DNA of 60,492 nt from Streptomyces alboflavus (GTDB taxonomy: Bacteria > Actinomycetota > Actinomycetes > Streptomycetales > Streptomycetaceae): assembly GCF_000716675.1 (NCBI RefSeq), contig NZ_JNXT01000051.1:1-60492 (forward strand), written 5' to 3'. Below, piece after piece: positions 23,974-34,767 of the stretch. The translations under genes were made by a program, and so were the position numbers. The notes under the pieces were generated by a model. The model was not told where the DNA came from, made no database searches, and was given only the letters and a program-made list of their open reading frames with translations. The number at the start of each line of letters is the position of its first letter. Positions within the stretch are counted from its first letter, which is position 1.

Positions 23974-25176
23974 ATGACCGCCGCCAGCAGTGCCACCACC
24001 GCCCCCACGCCGCCGCTCGCCGCGCGCGCCGCCGCGATCGGGGGCTCGCCGGTACGGGACATCCTCGCGGTCACCGCGCGGCCCGAGGTCATCAACTTCG
24101 CGGGCGGCCTGCCCGCGCCCGAACTCTTCGACGCCAAGGGCGTCGCCGCCGCCTACCAGGCCGTCCTCGCGGACGCGCCCGGCCGTGCCCTGCAGTACTC
24201 CACCACCGAGGGCGAGCCCACGCTGCGCGCCGCCGTCGCCGAGCGCTACACCACCCGGGGCCTTCCCACCGGCGCCGACGACATCCTCGTCACCACCGGG
24301 TCGCAGCAGGCCCTCTCGCTGCTCGCCACCGCCCTCGTCGAGCCCGGTGACACCGTCCTCGTCGAGAACCCCTGCTATCTGGCCGCCCTCCAGGTGTTCG
24401 CCTTCGCCGGGGCGCACGTCGTGCCCGTCCCCGGGGACGCCGACGGCGTCGACCCCGACGCCCTCGACGCGCTCGTCGCCCGGCACCGGGCCAAGCTGCT
24501 CTACACCGTGCCCACCTTCCAGAACCCGACCGGGCGGACCCTGCCGCTGGCGCGGCGGACCGCCGTCGCCGAGGTCGCCGCCCGGCGCGGCCTGTGGATC
24601 ATCGAGGACGATCCGTACGGGGAGCTGCGGTTCGAGGGGGAGCGGGTGCCGTGGATCGCCTCCCGGCCCGGCGCCGAGGACCGGACCGTGGTCCTCGGGA
24701 GCTTCTCCAAGGTCATGGCGCCGGGGCTGCGGCTCGGGTGGCTGCGGGCGTCGGCCGCGCTGCGGCGGGCCTGCGCCATCGCCAAGCAGGCCGCCGATCT
24801 GCACACGCCGACCGTCAACCAGCTCGCCGCCGCCTGGTACTTGGAGCGGTACGACCTGGACGCGCATGTGGGGCGGGTGGCCGGGGTGTACCGGGAGCGG
24901 CGGGACGCGATGCTCGCGGGGCTCGGGGACGCGCTGCCCGCCGGGGCGGAGTGGAATCGGCCCGAGGGCGGGATGTTCCTCTGGGTGCGGTTGCCCGAGG
25001 GGTACGACGCGACCGAGCGGCTGCCTGGGGTGGTCGGGCACAACGTGGCGTATGTGCCGGGGGCGCCGTTCTACGGGGGCGCCCCGGACCCCCGGACGCT
25101 GCGTCTGTGCTTCGTGACGCAGACGCCCGAGGAGATCGCCGAAGGCCTGCGGCGGCTCCGGGCGGGGCTCGCCTAG
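23974..25176 (+). CDS. PLP-dependent aminotransferase, class I/II (LysN/2-aminoadipate type)
   Basis: A 400-residue fold-type I aminotransferase without the GntR domain of true MocR proteins. The substrate loop F-A-G-G-L-P-A-P-E-L-F lies near residue 45, T-T-G-S-Q-Q-A-L-S near residue 108, and the PLP lysine is in G-S-F-S-K-V-M-A-P-G-L-R near residue 248. These features match the branch annotated as 2-aminoadipate or valine-pyruvate aminotransferases; the amino donor cannot be fixed from sequence. It is convergent with argS, 23 nt apart. Confidence 0.9.
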   Translation: MTAASSATTAPTPPLAARAAAIGGSPVRDILAVTARPEVINFAGGLPAPELFDAKGVAAAYQAVLADAPGRALQYSTTEGEPTLRAAVAERYTTRGLPTGADDILVTTGSQQALSLLATALVEPGDTVLVENPCYLAALQVFAFAGAHVVPVPGDADGVDPDALDALVARHRAKLLYTVPTFQNPTGRTLPLARRTAVAEVAARRGLWIIEDDPYGELRFEGERVPWIASRPGAEDRTVVLGSFSKVMAPGLRLGWLRASAALRRACAIAKQAADLHTPTVNQLAAAWYLERYDLDAHVGRVAGVYRERRDAMLAGLGDALPAGAEWNRPEGGMFLWVRLPEGYDATERLPGVVGHNVAYVPGAPFYGGAPDPRTLRLCFVTQTPEEIAEGLRRLRAGLA

Positions 25177-25199
25177 GAGGCGTGGGGCTCGCCCAGGAG

Positions 25200-26963
<1,764 letters not shown>

Positions 26964-27168
26964 GAGCTTCCGTTCTGGTAAATGGCGTGCATCAGGGTGA
27001 GCGTCAAGTGTCCCATGGGGAGGGGCACCCGTTCGCCTCCATAAACGCGAGCGGGCCGCCGCGGCGGACGCGACCCCGGCGCCGCGGCCGGAGCAACCCC
27101 GGACCGAGTCCTTCCGTCTGGGACAATGGCTTCCGCCAGATTCCCTGAAACCCGAGGAACAAGAGGAC

Positions 27169-28917
27169 GTGCCGATCGTGGCTCAGAGCACCGATACCAC
27201 CGACTGGGTCTCCCGCTACGCGGACGAGGTCATCGCCGAGTCGGAGCGTCGTGCCCCGGGCAAACCTGTCGTCGTGGCCTCCGGCCTGTCCCCCTCGGGC
27301 CCCATCCACCTGGGCAACCTCCGCGAGGTCATGACCCCGCACCTGGTCGCCGACGAGATCCGCCGCCGCGGCCACCAGGTCCGGCACCTGATCTCCTGGG
27401 ACGACTACGACCGGTACCGCAAGGTCCCGGCCGGCGTCCCCGGCGTCGACGAGTCCTGGGCCGAGCACATCGGCAGGCCCCTGACGTCGGTGCCCGCGCC
27501 CGCAGGGTCGGCGTACCCGAACTGGGCCGAGCACTTCAAGGCCGCGATGGCCGCGTCCCTCGCCGACCTCGGCGTCGAGTTCGACGGGATCAGCCAGACC
27601 GAGCAGTACACGTCGGGGGCGTACCGCGAGCAGATCCTGCACGCGATGCGGCACCGCGCCGACATCGACGCGATCCTCGACCAGTACCGCACCAAGAAGG
27701 ACCCGGCCAAGGGCAAGAAGCAGCAGAAGCCCGCCGACGAGGCCGAGCTGGAGGCCGCCGAGGGCTCCGGCGCGGCGAGCGAGGACGACGGCAGCGGCGG
27801 CACCGGCGGGTACTTCCCGTACAAGCCCTACTGCGGCGGCTGCGGCAAGGACCTGACCACCGTCACCTCCTACGACGACGACTCCACGGAGCTCGCCTAC
27901 GTCTGCACGGCCTGCGGCTTCGAGGAGACCGTGCGCCTGAGCGAGTTCAACCGCGGCAAGCTGGTCTGGAAGGTCGACTGGCCGATGCGCTGGGCCTACG
28001 AGGGCGTGATCTTCGAGCCCAGCGGCGTGGACCACTCCTCGCCCGGCTCGTCGTTCGTCGTCGGCGGCCAGATCGTGCGGCAGATCTTCGACGGCGTGCA
28101 GCCGATCGGCCCGATGTACGCCTTCGTGGGCATCAGCGGCATGGCCAAGATGTCGTCGTCCCGCGGCGGCGTGCCCACCCCGGCCGACGCCCTGAAGATC
28201 ATGGAGGCGCCGCTCCTGCGCTGGCTGTACGCCCGCCGCAGGCCGAACCAGTCCTTCAAGATCGCCTTCGACCAGGAGATCCAGCGGCTCTACGACGAGT
28301 GGGACAAGCTCGCCGCGAAGGTCGCCGACGGCTCGGTGCTGCCCGCCGACGCCGCCGCCTACACGCGCGCCGTCGGCACCGCCGCGGGACCGCTGCCGAC
28401 GACCCCGCACCCGCTGCCGTACCGCACGCTCGCGTCCGTCGCCGACATCACCGCCGGCGCCGAGGACCAGACCCTGCGCATCCTGTCCGACCTCGACCCG
28501 GCCGACCCGCTCGCCTCCCTCGACGAGGCGCGGCCCCGGCTCGACAAGGCCGAGGCGTGGATCAACACGCACGTCCCCGCCGACCAGCGCACGGTCGTGC
28601 GGGACGAGCCCGACAAGGAGCTGCTCGGCTCCCTCGACGAGGAGGGCCGCGAGTCGCTGCGGCTGCTCCTGGACGGCCTGGACTCGCACTGGTCCCTGGA
28701 CGGCCTGACCCACCTCGTCTACGGCGTCCCCAAGGTCCGCGCGGGCTTCGCCGCCGACGCCGGGCCCAAGGAACTGCCGCCGGAGATCAAGACGGCCCAG
28801 CGGACGTTCTTCGCGCTCCTGTACCACCTGCTCGTGAGCCGGGACACCGGGCCGCGCCTGCCCACGCTGCTGCTCGCGGTGGGGGCGGACCGGGTGCGCA
28901 AGCTGCTCGGCGCGTAG
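27169..28917 (+). CDS. lysS: Lysyl-tRNA synthetase, class I
   Basis: The 582-residue enzyme is the archaeal-type class I LysRS, not the common bacterial class II form. [11 protein letters not shown] is the HIGH motif near residue 44 and [10 protein letters not shown] is the KMSKS motif near residue 327. C-G-G-C...C-T-A-C near residues 222-248 is a zinc ribbon. A low-complexity charged insertion rich in K and E separates the Rossmann halves around residues 178-212. Start GTG 27169 is paired with GAGGA 10 nt upstream; GTG 27178 is an alternative. A strong terminator follows. Confidence 0.97.
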   Translation: MPIVAQSTDTTDWVSRYADEVIAESERRAPGKPVVVASGLSPSGPIHLGNLREVMTPHLVADEIRRRGHQVRHLISWDDYDRYRKVPAGVPGVDESWAEHIGRPLTSVPAPAGSAYPNWAEHFKAAMAASLADLGVEFDGISQTEQYTSGAYREQILHAMRHRADIDAILDQYRTKKDPAKGKKQQKPADEAELEAAEGSGAASEDDGSGGTGGYFPYKPYCGGCGKDLTTVTSYDDDSTELAYVCTACGFEETVRLSEFNRGKLVWKVDWPMRWAYEGVIFEPSGVDHSSPGSSFVVGGQIVRQIFDGVQPIGPMYAFVGISGMAKMSSSRGGVPTPADALKIMEAPLLRWLYARRRPNQSFKIAFDQEIQRLYDEWDKLAAKVADGSVLPADAAAYTRAVGTAAGPLPTTPHPLPYRTLASVADITAGAEDQTLRILSDLDPADPLASLDEARPRLDKAEAWINTHVPADQRTVVRDEPDKELLGSLDEEGRESLRLLLDGLDSHWSLDGLTHLVYGVPKVRAGFAADAGPKELPPEIKTAQRTFFALLYHLLVSRDTGPRLPTLLLAVGADRVRKLLGA

Positions 28918-28929
28918 GCGCAAGCCGAC

Positions 28930-28960
28930 GGGGGGCGGGTCCGCTGTGGACCCGCCCCCC
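28930..28960 (+). terminator. lysS terminator
   Basis: GGGGGGCGGGTCC pairs perfectly with GGACCCGCCCCCC across a 5-nt loop (13-bp stem), 13 nt after the lysS stop codon. Confidence 0.9.
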
Positions 28961-29053
28961 TTCGCGCGCTGCCGCCCTGTGCATCCTTCGGACTACCCCG
29001 GATTCGGCCCCCGGCACGACGTACCGGCTGGTCGAGCCGGAGATCCTTGATCC

Positions 29054-29257
29054 ATGAAGGAAATCATCGCCATCATCGGCTGGATCGTCGGCGTCCAGGG
29101 AGCACTCGGCCTCGCGGGACGCCTCTTCGGGGACGGCCCCTGGGGCCTGGTGCACAAGTGGTGGGACATCCCCACCGCCGGGTACGCGGTGCTGCTCGCC
29201 GTCGGCGCGGTCCTCGCGTTCTACGGGGAGCAGGGCAGGGCGCGGGCCCGGCGGTAG
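29054..29257 (+). CDS. Small membrane protein of unknown function
   Basis: A 67-residue protein with two hydrophobic helices: residues 4-23 (I-I-A-I-I-G-W-I-V-G-V-Q-G) and 42-60 (Y-A-V-L-L-A-V-G-A-V-L-A-F). It ends in an Arg-rich tail, so both ends are probably cytoplasmic. I do not recognise a family. The ATG is not preceded by a strong ribosome site, but third-codon GC is high, supporting coding. It follows lysS after its terminator. Confidence 0.72.
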   Translation: MKEIIAIIGWIVGVQGALGLAGRLFGDGPWGLVHKWWDIPTAGYAVLLAVGAVLAFYGEQGRARARR

Positions 29258-29337
29258 GGAACGTCCGTGGACATCAGGATTCCCACGGACAGGAGCATCA
29301 ATACGGCTCCGCTGTAGATGAGCCAGGAACTGCTCAA
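29221..29337 (-). CDS. Possible 38-residue hydrophobic peptide
   Basis: A short frame starting with TTG 29337 about 8 nt after a GGAG: M-S-S-S-W-L-I-Y-S-G-A-V-L-M-L-L-S-V-G-I, ending P-C-S-P. It would be a single membrane helix. Its 3' end overlaps the 67-residue gene on the other strand by 37 nt. Support is the hydrophobic pattern and ribosome site only. Confidence 0.3.
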   Translation of the reverse strand: MSSSWLIYSGAVLMLLSVGILMSTDVPYRRARALPCSP

Positions 29338-29370
29338 GGCCGTTCTCCACTCACTCGCAGGAACGCCGCT

Positions 29371-29508
29371 CTACTTGCAGTATCCGCCGGAATACTGGCC
29401 GGGAACGAAAATGCCCGCGGCGCACTTCACCTTGATGCACTTCTTCGTGTTCTTCGCCTTCAGCGCCCCTTGATTCCGGGGGTACTTGGGTCCGGGGTCC
29501 GCCGTCCT
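29371..29508 (-). other. Coding-like Cys/Lys-rich segment without a start codon
   Basis: Immediately after the stop codon of the 29507-30013 gene, the +2 frame reads 45 residues ending K-C-I-K-V-K-C-A-A-G-I-F-V-P-G-Q-Y-S-G-G and Y-C-K. Almost all third positions are G or C, and the three Cys, many Lys and Gly look like a real small peptide. There is no ATG, GTG or TTG at its head (only a CTG behind AAGGGG), so it may be a frameshift extension of the upstream gene, a gene remnant or chance. Confidence 0.3.
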
Positions 29509-30013
29509 AGGCGCGCCGCCTGCGTCGTACGACGAGGAAGGCGCCCGCTGCGGCCACGGCGACCGCGCCCGCCGCGACCGCGACGACGGCCGTCGTGTTC
29601 GACTCCTCGTCTTCCTGGGCCGCGTCGACACACCGGGAGCCGTCGGCGGGGCCGCCCGCCTCGACCGTCACCGTGCCGGCCTTCGTGTCCTCGCCGGGGT
29701 GCACCGGCTCCGCGAAACGCACGGCGTAGGTGCCGGGTGCGGCGTCGCAGCGGACCCTGGCGTGCGCCTCCAACGAGACCTTGCCCGTGGACCTCAGCTC
29801 CACCGCGTCCACGAACACCTCGGACCGTACGGTCGCGCCGTCGTCGAGCTCCGGGTTCACCGTGGACAACGTGACCCGCGCGCCCGGCGGTACCGAGCCC
29901 GGCGCGACGGTCAGTTCGCCCTTGCCGTCCGCATCCGCGGCAGCGCTCGGAATAGCCGCGAGAGAAAGAGCGAGCGTGAAAGCTCCGACGGTGGCGGCGT
30001 TTATGCGTGGCAT
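29507..30013 (-). CDS. Secreted protein with C-terminal membrane anchor
   Basis: A 168-residue protein. The signal peptide is residues 1-26 (A-F-T-L-A-L-S-L-A-A-I-P-S-A-A-A). The outside domain is beta-rich with two Cys (R-V-R-C-D-A-A and G-S-R-C-V-D-A), probably a disulfide. A C-terminal hydrophobic helix (A-V-V-A-V-A-A-G-A-V-A-V-A-A-A-G) followed by R-R-R-R-R-A keeps it in the membrane. There is no LPXTG sortase motif. The family is not recognised. It lies divergent from the protease gene. Confidence 0.82.
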   Translation of the reverse strand: MPRINAATVGAFTLALSLAAIPSAAADADGKGELTVAPGSVPPGARVTLSTVNPELDDGATVRSEVFVDAVELRSTGKVSLEAHARVRCDAAPGTYAVRFAEPVHPGEDTKAGTVTVEAGGPADGSRCVDAAQEDEESNTTAVVAVAAGAVAVAAAGAFLVVRRRRRA

Positions 30014-30097
30014 AGGATTGCAGTCCTCAGGTGCGGACGACCGGAGTTCATTCCGGCCGCAGGATCCGTTCGTCGCGATCCTACCCAGGGGGGTCTC

Positions 30098-30125
30098 TGA
30101 GCAGCTCTTTGACCGCTACTGCTCA
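30098..30125. promoter_or_regulatory. Inverted repeat in the protease promoter region
   Basis: TGAGCAG and CTGCTCA form a perfect 7-bp inverted repeat with a 14-nt spacer that contains a TTTGACC -35-like element. It lies between the divergent secreted-protein and protease genes, so it could be a repressor site for either. Confidence 0.45.
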
Positions 30126-30192
30126 GTTATCCGGAACGTGATCGAGTCCGTGCCGGGTGAGTTGTCAAAAACCCGCTAACAGAAGGTTTGTT

Positions 30193-32052
30193 GTGCGTAT
30201 TTCTCGTCGGCTCCGTACGGTCGCCGTGGGGGTGGGTGGCGTATTGCTCGCCGCTCTGGCGACCACCGCGTCCGCGGTGGAGAGCAAGGACCAGAGCAAG
30301 GACCAGAGCAAGGGCCGGAGCAAGGCCTCATGGACGGTGGAGGACGCGGAGGAGTTCTGGACGTCCGCGCGCATGCGGTCGGCGACACCGCCACCGGCCG
30401 CGGAGGGCGGGACACCGGGCGGCACCGACTCTGACATCGGCACCGGCACCGGCACCGGCCCCGCGAACGCGGACGCCGGCCCCTCCCACCCCGCGAAGCG
30501 CGGCGCCGCCCGCGCCTCCGGTCCCGCGCAGTACGCGGCGAGCTCCGAGACGTACTACGAAGGCTCCAAGACCATCGGCGTGCTCTACTACGTCGACAAC
30601 GGCATGGCCTCGCACCACTGCACGGCCAGCGTCGTGCACAGCCCCAAGGGCAATCTGATCCTCACCGCCGGGCACTGCGGCAACGGCAGCAAGTACGCCT
30701 TCGTGCCCCAGTACCGCACCGGCAAGCCCGCGTCCCGACAGCCCAACGGCATCTGGGCGATCGACCGCGTCTTCAAGGACCCCCGCCACACCGACACCGG
30801 CCCCGGTTCGAACCTCGACTTCGCCTTCGCGACCGTCAAGCCCGACAAGCTCGGCCGCCAGGTCGAGCAGATCACCGGCGCCAACACCCTCACGCGGACG
30901 CCCTCGTACACCGTGTGGGTCGACGTCATCGGCTACCCGAGGGTCAAGCACGACCCCAAGGACCAGGCGATCAAGTGCCGGACCAAGACGACGCGCCTCA
31001 CCGGATACAGGCAACTGCGCATGGAGTGCGGCGGGTTCCACGGCGGCACCTCCGGCAGCCCCTGGCTGATGAACTACGACAAGAGGAAGAAGACCGGCCA
31101 GGTCGTCGGGAACCTCGGCGGCGCGGGCGGCGGCGGAGCCACCTCCGACGTCTCGTACAGCCCGTACTACGACAACGAGGTGTTCAAGCTCTACCAGGAC
31201 GCCGTCGACAACGTGACCGCGGTGAAGCGGCCGCCGCTGCCCTACGGCCCCGGCACCGGCGAGACCTGGCAGCACGCCAGGCAGCTGGCCTCCGGCGACT
31301 ACACCGGCGACGGCAAGGCCGACCTGCTCGTCGTCTGGAAGGACGGCGAGGTCACCCTCTACACCGGCAACGGCACCGGCGGGTTCTCCGGCGAGCGCCG
31401 CCTCAAGGCGGCCAACAGCACCTGGAAGCACGCCACGACCGTCACCGGCGGCGACTTCACCGGCAACCACACCGCCGACCTCATGGTGCGCTGGTCCGAC
31501 GGCGAGGTCACCCTGTACCCCGACGTGAGCCCCGCCGGATTCGGCCGTGAGATCAAGCTCGCCGACGCCAAGTCCGTCTGGAAGCACGCCGACCAGATCA
31601 CCGCGGGCCGCTTCACCGCCGACAAGCGGACCGACGACCTCGTCGTGCGCTGGAGCGACGGCGAAGTCACCCTCTACAGCGACGTCGACGGCCGCGGCTT
31701 CAAGAAGGAGACCAAGCTCCAGAAGCCCAACGGCACCTGGAAGCACGCCACCCTGCTCACCGGCGGCGACTTCACCGGCAACGCCAACTGGGACATCATC
31801 GTCCGCTGGACCGACGGCAAGCGCACCCTCTACCAGGACGTGAACACCACCGGCCTCGGCAAGAAGACGCAGATGCAGGCGCCCAACGCCCTATGGAAGC
31901 ACGCCCAGGCGATGACCGCGGGCAGCTACACCGCCAACGGACGCCCCGACGACCTCATCGTCCGCTGGAGCGACGGCGAGGTGACCCTCTACGCCGACAC
32001 CGGCACCCGGCTCGGCGCCGAGCGCACCGTCGTCCCGCCGAAGACGTCCTGA
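30193..32052 (+). CDS. Secreted trypsin-like serine protease with five C-terminal repeats
   Basis: A 619-residue exported protein. GTG 30193 follows AGAAGG by 6 nt and opens a signal peptide (R-R-L-R-T-V-A-V-G-V-G-G-V-L-L-A). The protease domain carries the triad H161 (L-T-A-G-H-C), D209 (S-N-L-D-F-A) and S287 (G-G-T-S-G-S-P), with a C142/C162-type disulfide. From about residue 357 to 605 there are five repeats of roughly 50 residues, each with W-(Q/K)-H-A, G-(D/S/R)-(Y/F)-T and D-G-E-V-T-L-Y; they resemble VCBS/FG-GAP-type beta-propeller blades. The repeats probably bind a surface or substrate. It ends at a shared terminator. Confidence 0.92.
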   Translation: MRISRRLRTVAVGVGGVLLAALATTASAVESKDQSKDQSKGRSKASWTVEDAEEFWTSARMRSATPPPAAEGGTPGGTDSDIGTGTGTGPANADAGPSHPAKRGAARASGPAQYAASSETYYEGSKTIGVLYYVDNGMASHHCTASVVHSPKGNLILTAGHCGNGSKYAFVPQYRTGKPASRQPNGIWAIDRVFKDPRHTDTGPGSNLDFAFATVKPDKLGRQVEQITGANTLTRTPSYTVWVDVIGYPRVKHDPKDQAIKCRTKTTRLTGYRQLRMECGGFHGGTSGSPWLMNYDKRKKTGQVVGNLGGAGGGGATSDVSYSPYYDNEVFKLYQDAVDNVTAVKRPPLPYGPGTGETWQHARQLASGDYTGDGKADLLVVWKDGEVTLYTGNGTGGFSGERRLKAANSTWKHATTVTGGDFTGNHTADLMVRWSDGEVTLYPDVSPAGFGREIKLADAKSVWKHADQITAGRFTADKRTDDLVVRWSDGEVTLYSDVDGRGFKKETKLQKPNGTWKHATLLTGGDFTGNANWDIIVRWTDGKRTLYQDVNTTGLGKKTQMQAPNALWKHAQAMTAGSYTANGRPDDLIVRWSDGEVTLYADTGTRLGAERTVVPPKTS

Positions 32053-32102
32053 CGGACCACCAGGGACCACCAGGGCGTCGACGGACGCCCGGTGAGGCCC
32101 GA

Positions 32103-32149
32103 GGGCCTGTCCGATGGGTCCGCGCGGCATCGACCCATCGGACAGGCCC
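32103..32149. terminator. Bidirectional terminator between protease and tail-tube-like gene
   Basis: GGGCCTGTCCGATGGGTC and GACCCATCGGACAGGCCC are perfect 18-base reverse complements with an 11-nt loop. The right arm touches the last base of the stop codon of the minus-strand gene, so the same hairpin can end both transcripts. Confidence 0.9.
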
Positions 32150-32757
32150 TAGCCGACCGCCAGGCTCGCGAACCTGATCGTGACGATCTGGGTGTCGCCG
32201 GTCTGGGCGTTCTCGACCTTGACGACCCGGGGCTCCTGCAAGGTGTACTGCTTCGTCGGGTTGCCCATGGCGTCCAGCATGCTGAGGGACGCCGTCGCGG
32301 GCTGGGTCCTGCCGTCGACCAGGTCGGTGAACTGCTGGGACCGCTCGGCGCCGCGGACCACGGTCACCGTGCCCGCCCTCGGCTCGCCGGGGATGAGCTT
32401 GTTGGACGGGACCTGCTCCGTGACCTGGTCCAACTCGAGGCCGGAGACCGAGCTGAGGGGCTCCGTGGCGCCGTCGACGCTCCACTGGAACTGGTGATTG
32501 GCGAGGGAGTCGCCGCCACCCAGAAGGCCCGGCTCCCCGCCTTCGGCCCGGGAGGACACCTCCGAGCGGCCCTTCGCGCCCTCGGCGCCCTTGTCTGACG
32601 GCTTCGTACCCGACTCGGCCTTCTGGGACGCGACTGAGCCCGACGCGTCGGAGTCCGAGGACCCGGGCCCGCACGCGGTCAGCAGCCCCAGGGACAGCAG
32701 GACGGCGGTGGCCACCCCGGCCATGCGGCGGCGCGAGCTGATGGTGGAACGGGTCAT
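32149..32757 (-). CDS. Lipoprotein with a phage tail-tube (gp19/Pvc1)-like domain
   Basis: A 202-residue protein. The signal peptide and lipobox L-L-T-A-C-G place the lipidated Cys at residue 29. A charged Ser/Gly/Glu spacer runs to about residue 85. Residues 88-202 resemble contractile-injection tail-tube proteins: F-Q-W-S-V-D-G, then S-S-V-S-G-L-E, T-V-T-V-V-R-G, S-L-S-M-L-D-A-M-G-N-P and a final beta strand I-V-T-I-R-F-A. Tail-tube proteins are normally cytoplasmic and have no export signal, so a lipidated version is unusual. ATG 32757 has a GGAG site; the longer frame upstream adds nothing conserved. The assignment rests on motif spacing recognised by eye. Confidence 0.72.
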   Translation of the reverse strand: MTRSTISSRRRMAGVATAVLLSLGLLTACGPGSSDSDASGSVASQKAESGTKPSDKGAEGAKGRSEVSSRAEGGEPGLLGGGDSLANHQFQWSVDGATEPLSSVSGLELDQVTEQVPSNKLIPGEPRAGTVTVVRGAERSQQFTDLVDGRTQPATASLSMLDAMGNPTKQYTLQEPRVVKVENAQTGDTQIVTIRFASLAVG

Positions 32758-32914
32758 GGCGAGACTCCAACGGCTGGGTGAGTCGGACGACTTGAGTCTG
32801 TGAGCCGACCCGTCCCGGCCGCCACAAGCCGCGGGCAAGTTGGGAAGCTGGAACGCGCTGAACCCCGCTGACCAGGTGAAACGAAGCACGGATGGAATGC
32901 GGGGGCGGGACGCC

Positions 32915-34552
32915 CTAGGCGATGTGCTCGGCGTCCTCGTCGAGGGAGCGCTGATAGCGGTCGCGGAAACCGCGCAGGTACGGGCGCAGGGTGCTCTCCG
33001 TCAACGGGCCGCCGGACTGACCCGTCACGCCGTACAGATCCATCAGATACAGGCTGAACTGACGGGCGTTGGGGTAGTCACCCATCTCGCTCACGTACTT
33101 GCGGAAGGCGTTGAAGTACGCCTCCTCGCGGGTCATGTCGTCCGGGAGGCCGGAGCCCTCCGCCGCGGCGGGCTCCGGCAGGGGCTCCGGCTCGGAGGCG
33201 GGCTCGGGGGCCTGCTCCTCGCGCGGGCCGGGGATCAGGTGCGCGCCACCCGCGAGGGGGCGGGTGCGGCCGGGGCCCGCGGGGACGCGGAAACCGGAGC
33301 CGTCGTCGACCACGTCGGCCCGCTGGTCGTGGACCTGCTGAGCCTGCTGGGCGTGTTGAGCCTGCTGGGCTTGGGCTTGAGCCTGGGTCTGGGCCTGGGC
33401 GTGCGCCCGCCGCTCGTGGACCTGCTGCTCGTGGACCTGCTGTTCATAGACCTGCTGGTCGTACGCCTGCTGATCGGCGTACTGCTGCTGCTCGTACGCC
33501 AGTTGCTCGTCGTAGCCCTGCTGCCCGTACCCCTGCTGCTGGGCCTGCTCCTCGTACCACTCGTCGTACGGGGCCTCCGGGTCGTACGACACCGGTCCTT
33601 CGGCGTACTGCTGCGGCGGCTGCGGGGCCGCGAACCAGGGGCTCACGTGGGCGCCGGGCTGCTGCTCGCCGGGGTTCGGGTGCTCCTCGGCGGGCGGGTG
33701 CTCCTCGGGGGCGGGCTCCGGCTCCGGGGCGGCCTGGGCCTCCGGGCGGGGCTCCGGGGACGGCGCCTTGGTGAGGGCCGCAGGGGTCTGGGGCTCGGCC
33801 TTCGTCAGCTCCGGCTTGGGAGTGGGGGTGGGGGCGGTGGCCTGGACGGGCGGCAGGACGGGCGGCTCGATGCCGGCGGCGGCGAGGCCCGCGGGGGCGG
33901 TCTCCGCGAGCGGGACGCCGTAGCGAGCAAGGCGCAGCGGCATCAGGGACTCCACCGGGGCCTTGCGGCGCCAGCCGCGGCCGAAGCGGGAGCGCAGCCG
34001 GGCCTGGTACACCAGGCGCTCCTGCTCCAACTTGATGACCTGGTCGTAGGAGCGCAGCTCCCACAGCTTCATGCGGCGCCACAGCAGGAACGTCGGCACG
34101 GGGGAGAGCAGCCAGCGCGTCATGCGCACGCCCTCCATGTGCTTGTCGGCCGTGATGTCCGCGATCCGCCCGATCGCGTGCCGGGCCGCCTCGACCGCGA
34201 CCACGAAGAGCACCGGGATGACCGCGTGCATGCCGACGCCCAGCGGGTCGGGCCAGGCCGCCGCGCCGTTGAACGCGATCGTGGCCGCCGTCAGGAGCCA
34301 CGCCGTCTGGCGAAGGAGCGGGAAGGGGATCCTGATCCAGGTCAGCAGGAGGTCGAGCGCCAGCAGGACGCAGATGCCCGCGTCGATGCCGATGGGGAAG
34401 ACCATCGAGAAGGTGCCGAAGCCCTTCTTCTCGGCCAGCTCCCGCACGGCCGCGTACGACCCCGCGAAACCGATCCCGGCGATGACCACCGCACCGAAGA
34501 CGACGACCCCGATGAGTATCCGGTGCGTGCGTGTCAGCTGCATCGCGGCCAC
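32915..34552 (-). CDS. DUF2637 membrane protein with Gln-rich cytoplasmic region
   Basis: A 545-residue protein. Four hydrophobic helices lie in residues 10-125 (DUF2637, as in SpdB-like and related actinobacterial proteins), then a basic segment (L-W-R-R-M-K-L-W-E-L), a Pro/Glu-rich linker, a repetitive Gln/Tyr/Ala-rich stretch (Q-A-Y-D-Q-Q-V-Y-E-Q-Q and Q-A-Q-A-Q-A-Q) and a folded C-terminus (Y-F-N-A-F-R-K-Y-V-S-E-M-G) that looks like a small helical DNA- or protein-binding domain. GTG 34552 has GGGAGG 8 nt upstream; ATG 34543 is the alternative. Plasmid-spread proteins share the DUF, but no conjugation genes are nearby. Confidence 0.85.
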   Translation of the reverse strand: MAAMQLTRTHRILIGVVVFGAVVIAGIGFAGSYAAVRELAEKKGFGTFSMVFPIGIDAGICVLLALDLLLTWIRIPFPLLRQTAWLLTAATIAFNGAAAWPDPLGVGMHAVIPVLFVVAVEAARHAIGRIADITADKHMEGVRMTRWLLSPVPTFLLWRRMKLWELRSYDQVIKLEQERLVYQARLRSRFGRGWRRKAPVESLMPLRLARYGVPLAETAPAGLAAAGIEPPVLPPVQATAPTPTPKPELTKAEPQTPAALTKAPSPEPRPEAQAAPEPEPAPEEHPPAEEHPNPGEQQPGAHVSPWFAAPQPPQQYAEGPVSYDPEAPYDEWYEEQAQQQGYGQQGYDEQLAYEQQQYADQQAYDQQVYEQQVHEQQVHERRAHAQAQTQAQAQAQQAQHAQQAQQVHDQRADVVDDGSGFRVPAGPGRTRPLAGGAHLIPGPREEQAPEPASEPEPLPEPAAAEGSGLPDDMTREEAYFNAFRKYVSEMGDYPNARQFSLYLMDLYGVTGQSGGPLTESTLRPYLRGFRDRYQRSLDEDAEHIA

Positions 34553-34679
34553 CCGCGAACCCCTCCCTGCCTGTGCCCGCCCGGCTGTCCCGGTCCGGCG
34601 TGTTGCGAGCGACAGCCTGGCACATGTGTGCGTGCGCCTGTGTGCCGGTACGGCAGCCGGGGCGTGACCGGGCACGACA

Positions 34680-34709
34680 GGAGCCCGGCCGCGTGGGCGG
34701 CCGGGCTCC
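34680..34709 (-). terminator. Terminator of the DUF3558 gene
   Basis: GGAGCCCGGCCGC and GCGGCCGGGCTCC form a perfect 13-bp stem with a GTGG loop, about 60 nt beyond the stop codon of the 34768-35691 gene. Confidence 0.82.
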
Positions 34710-34767
34710 GGTAACTCCTGGGCGTGAGCGCCGAGTTGGTGCTGTCCTCCGGGTGAGAGGGCTCGGG

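Noticed and set aside
32149..32757. Part of a contractile injection system.
   Set aside because: No sheath, spike, baseplate, AAA ATPase or tail terminator genes are found within the window.
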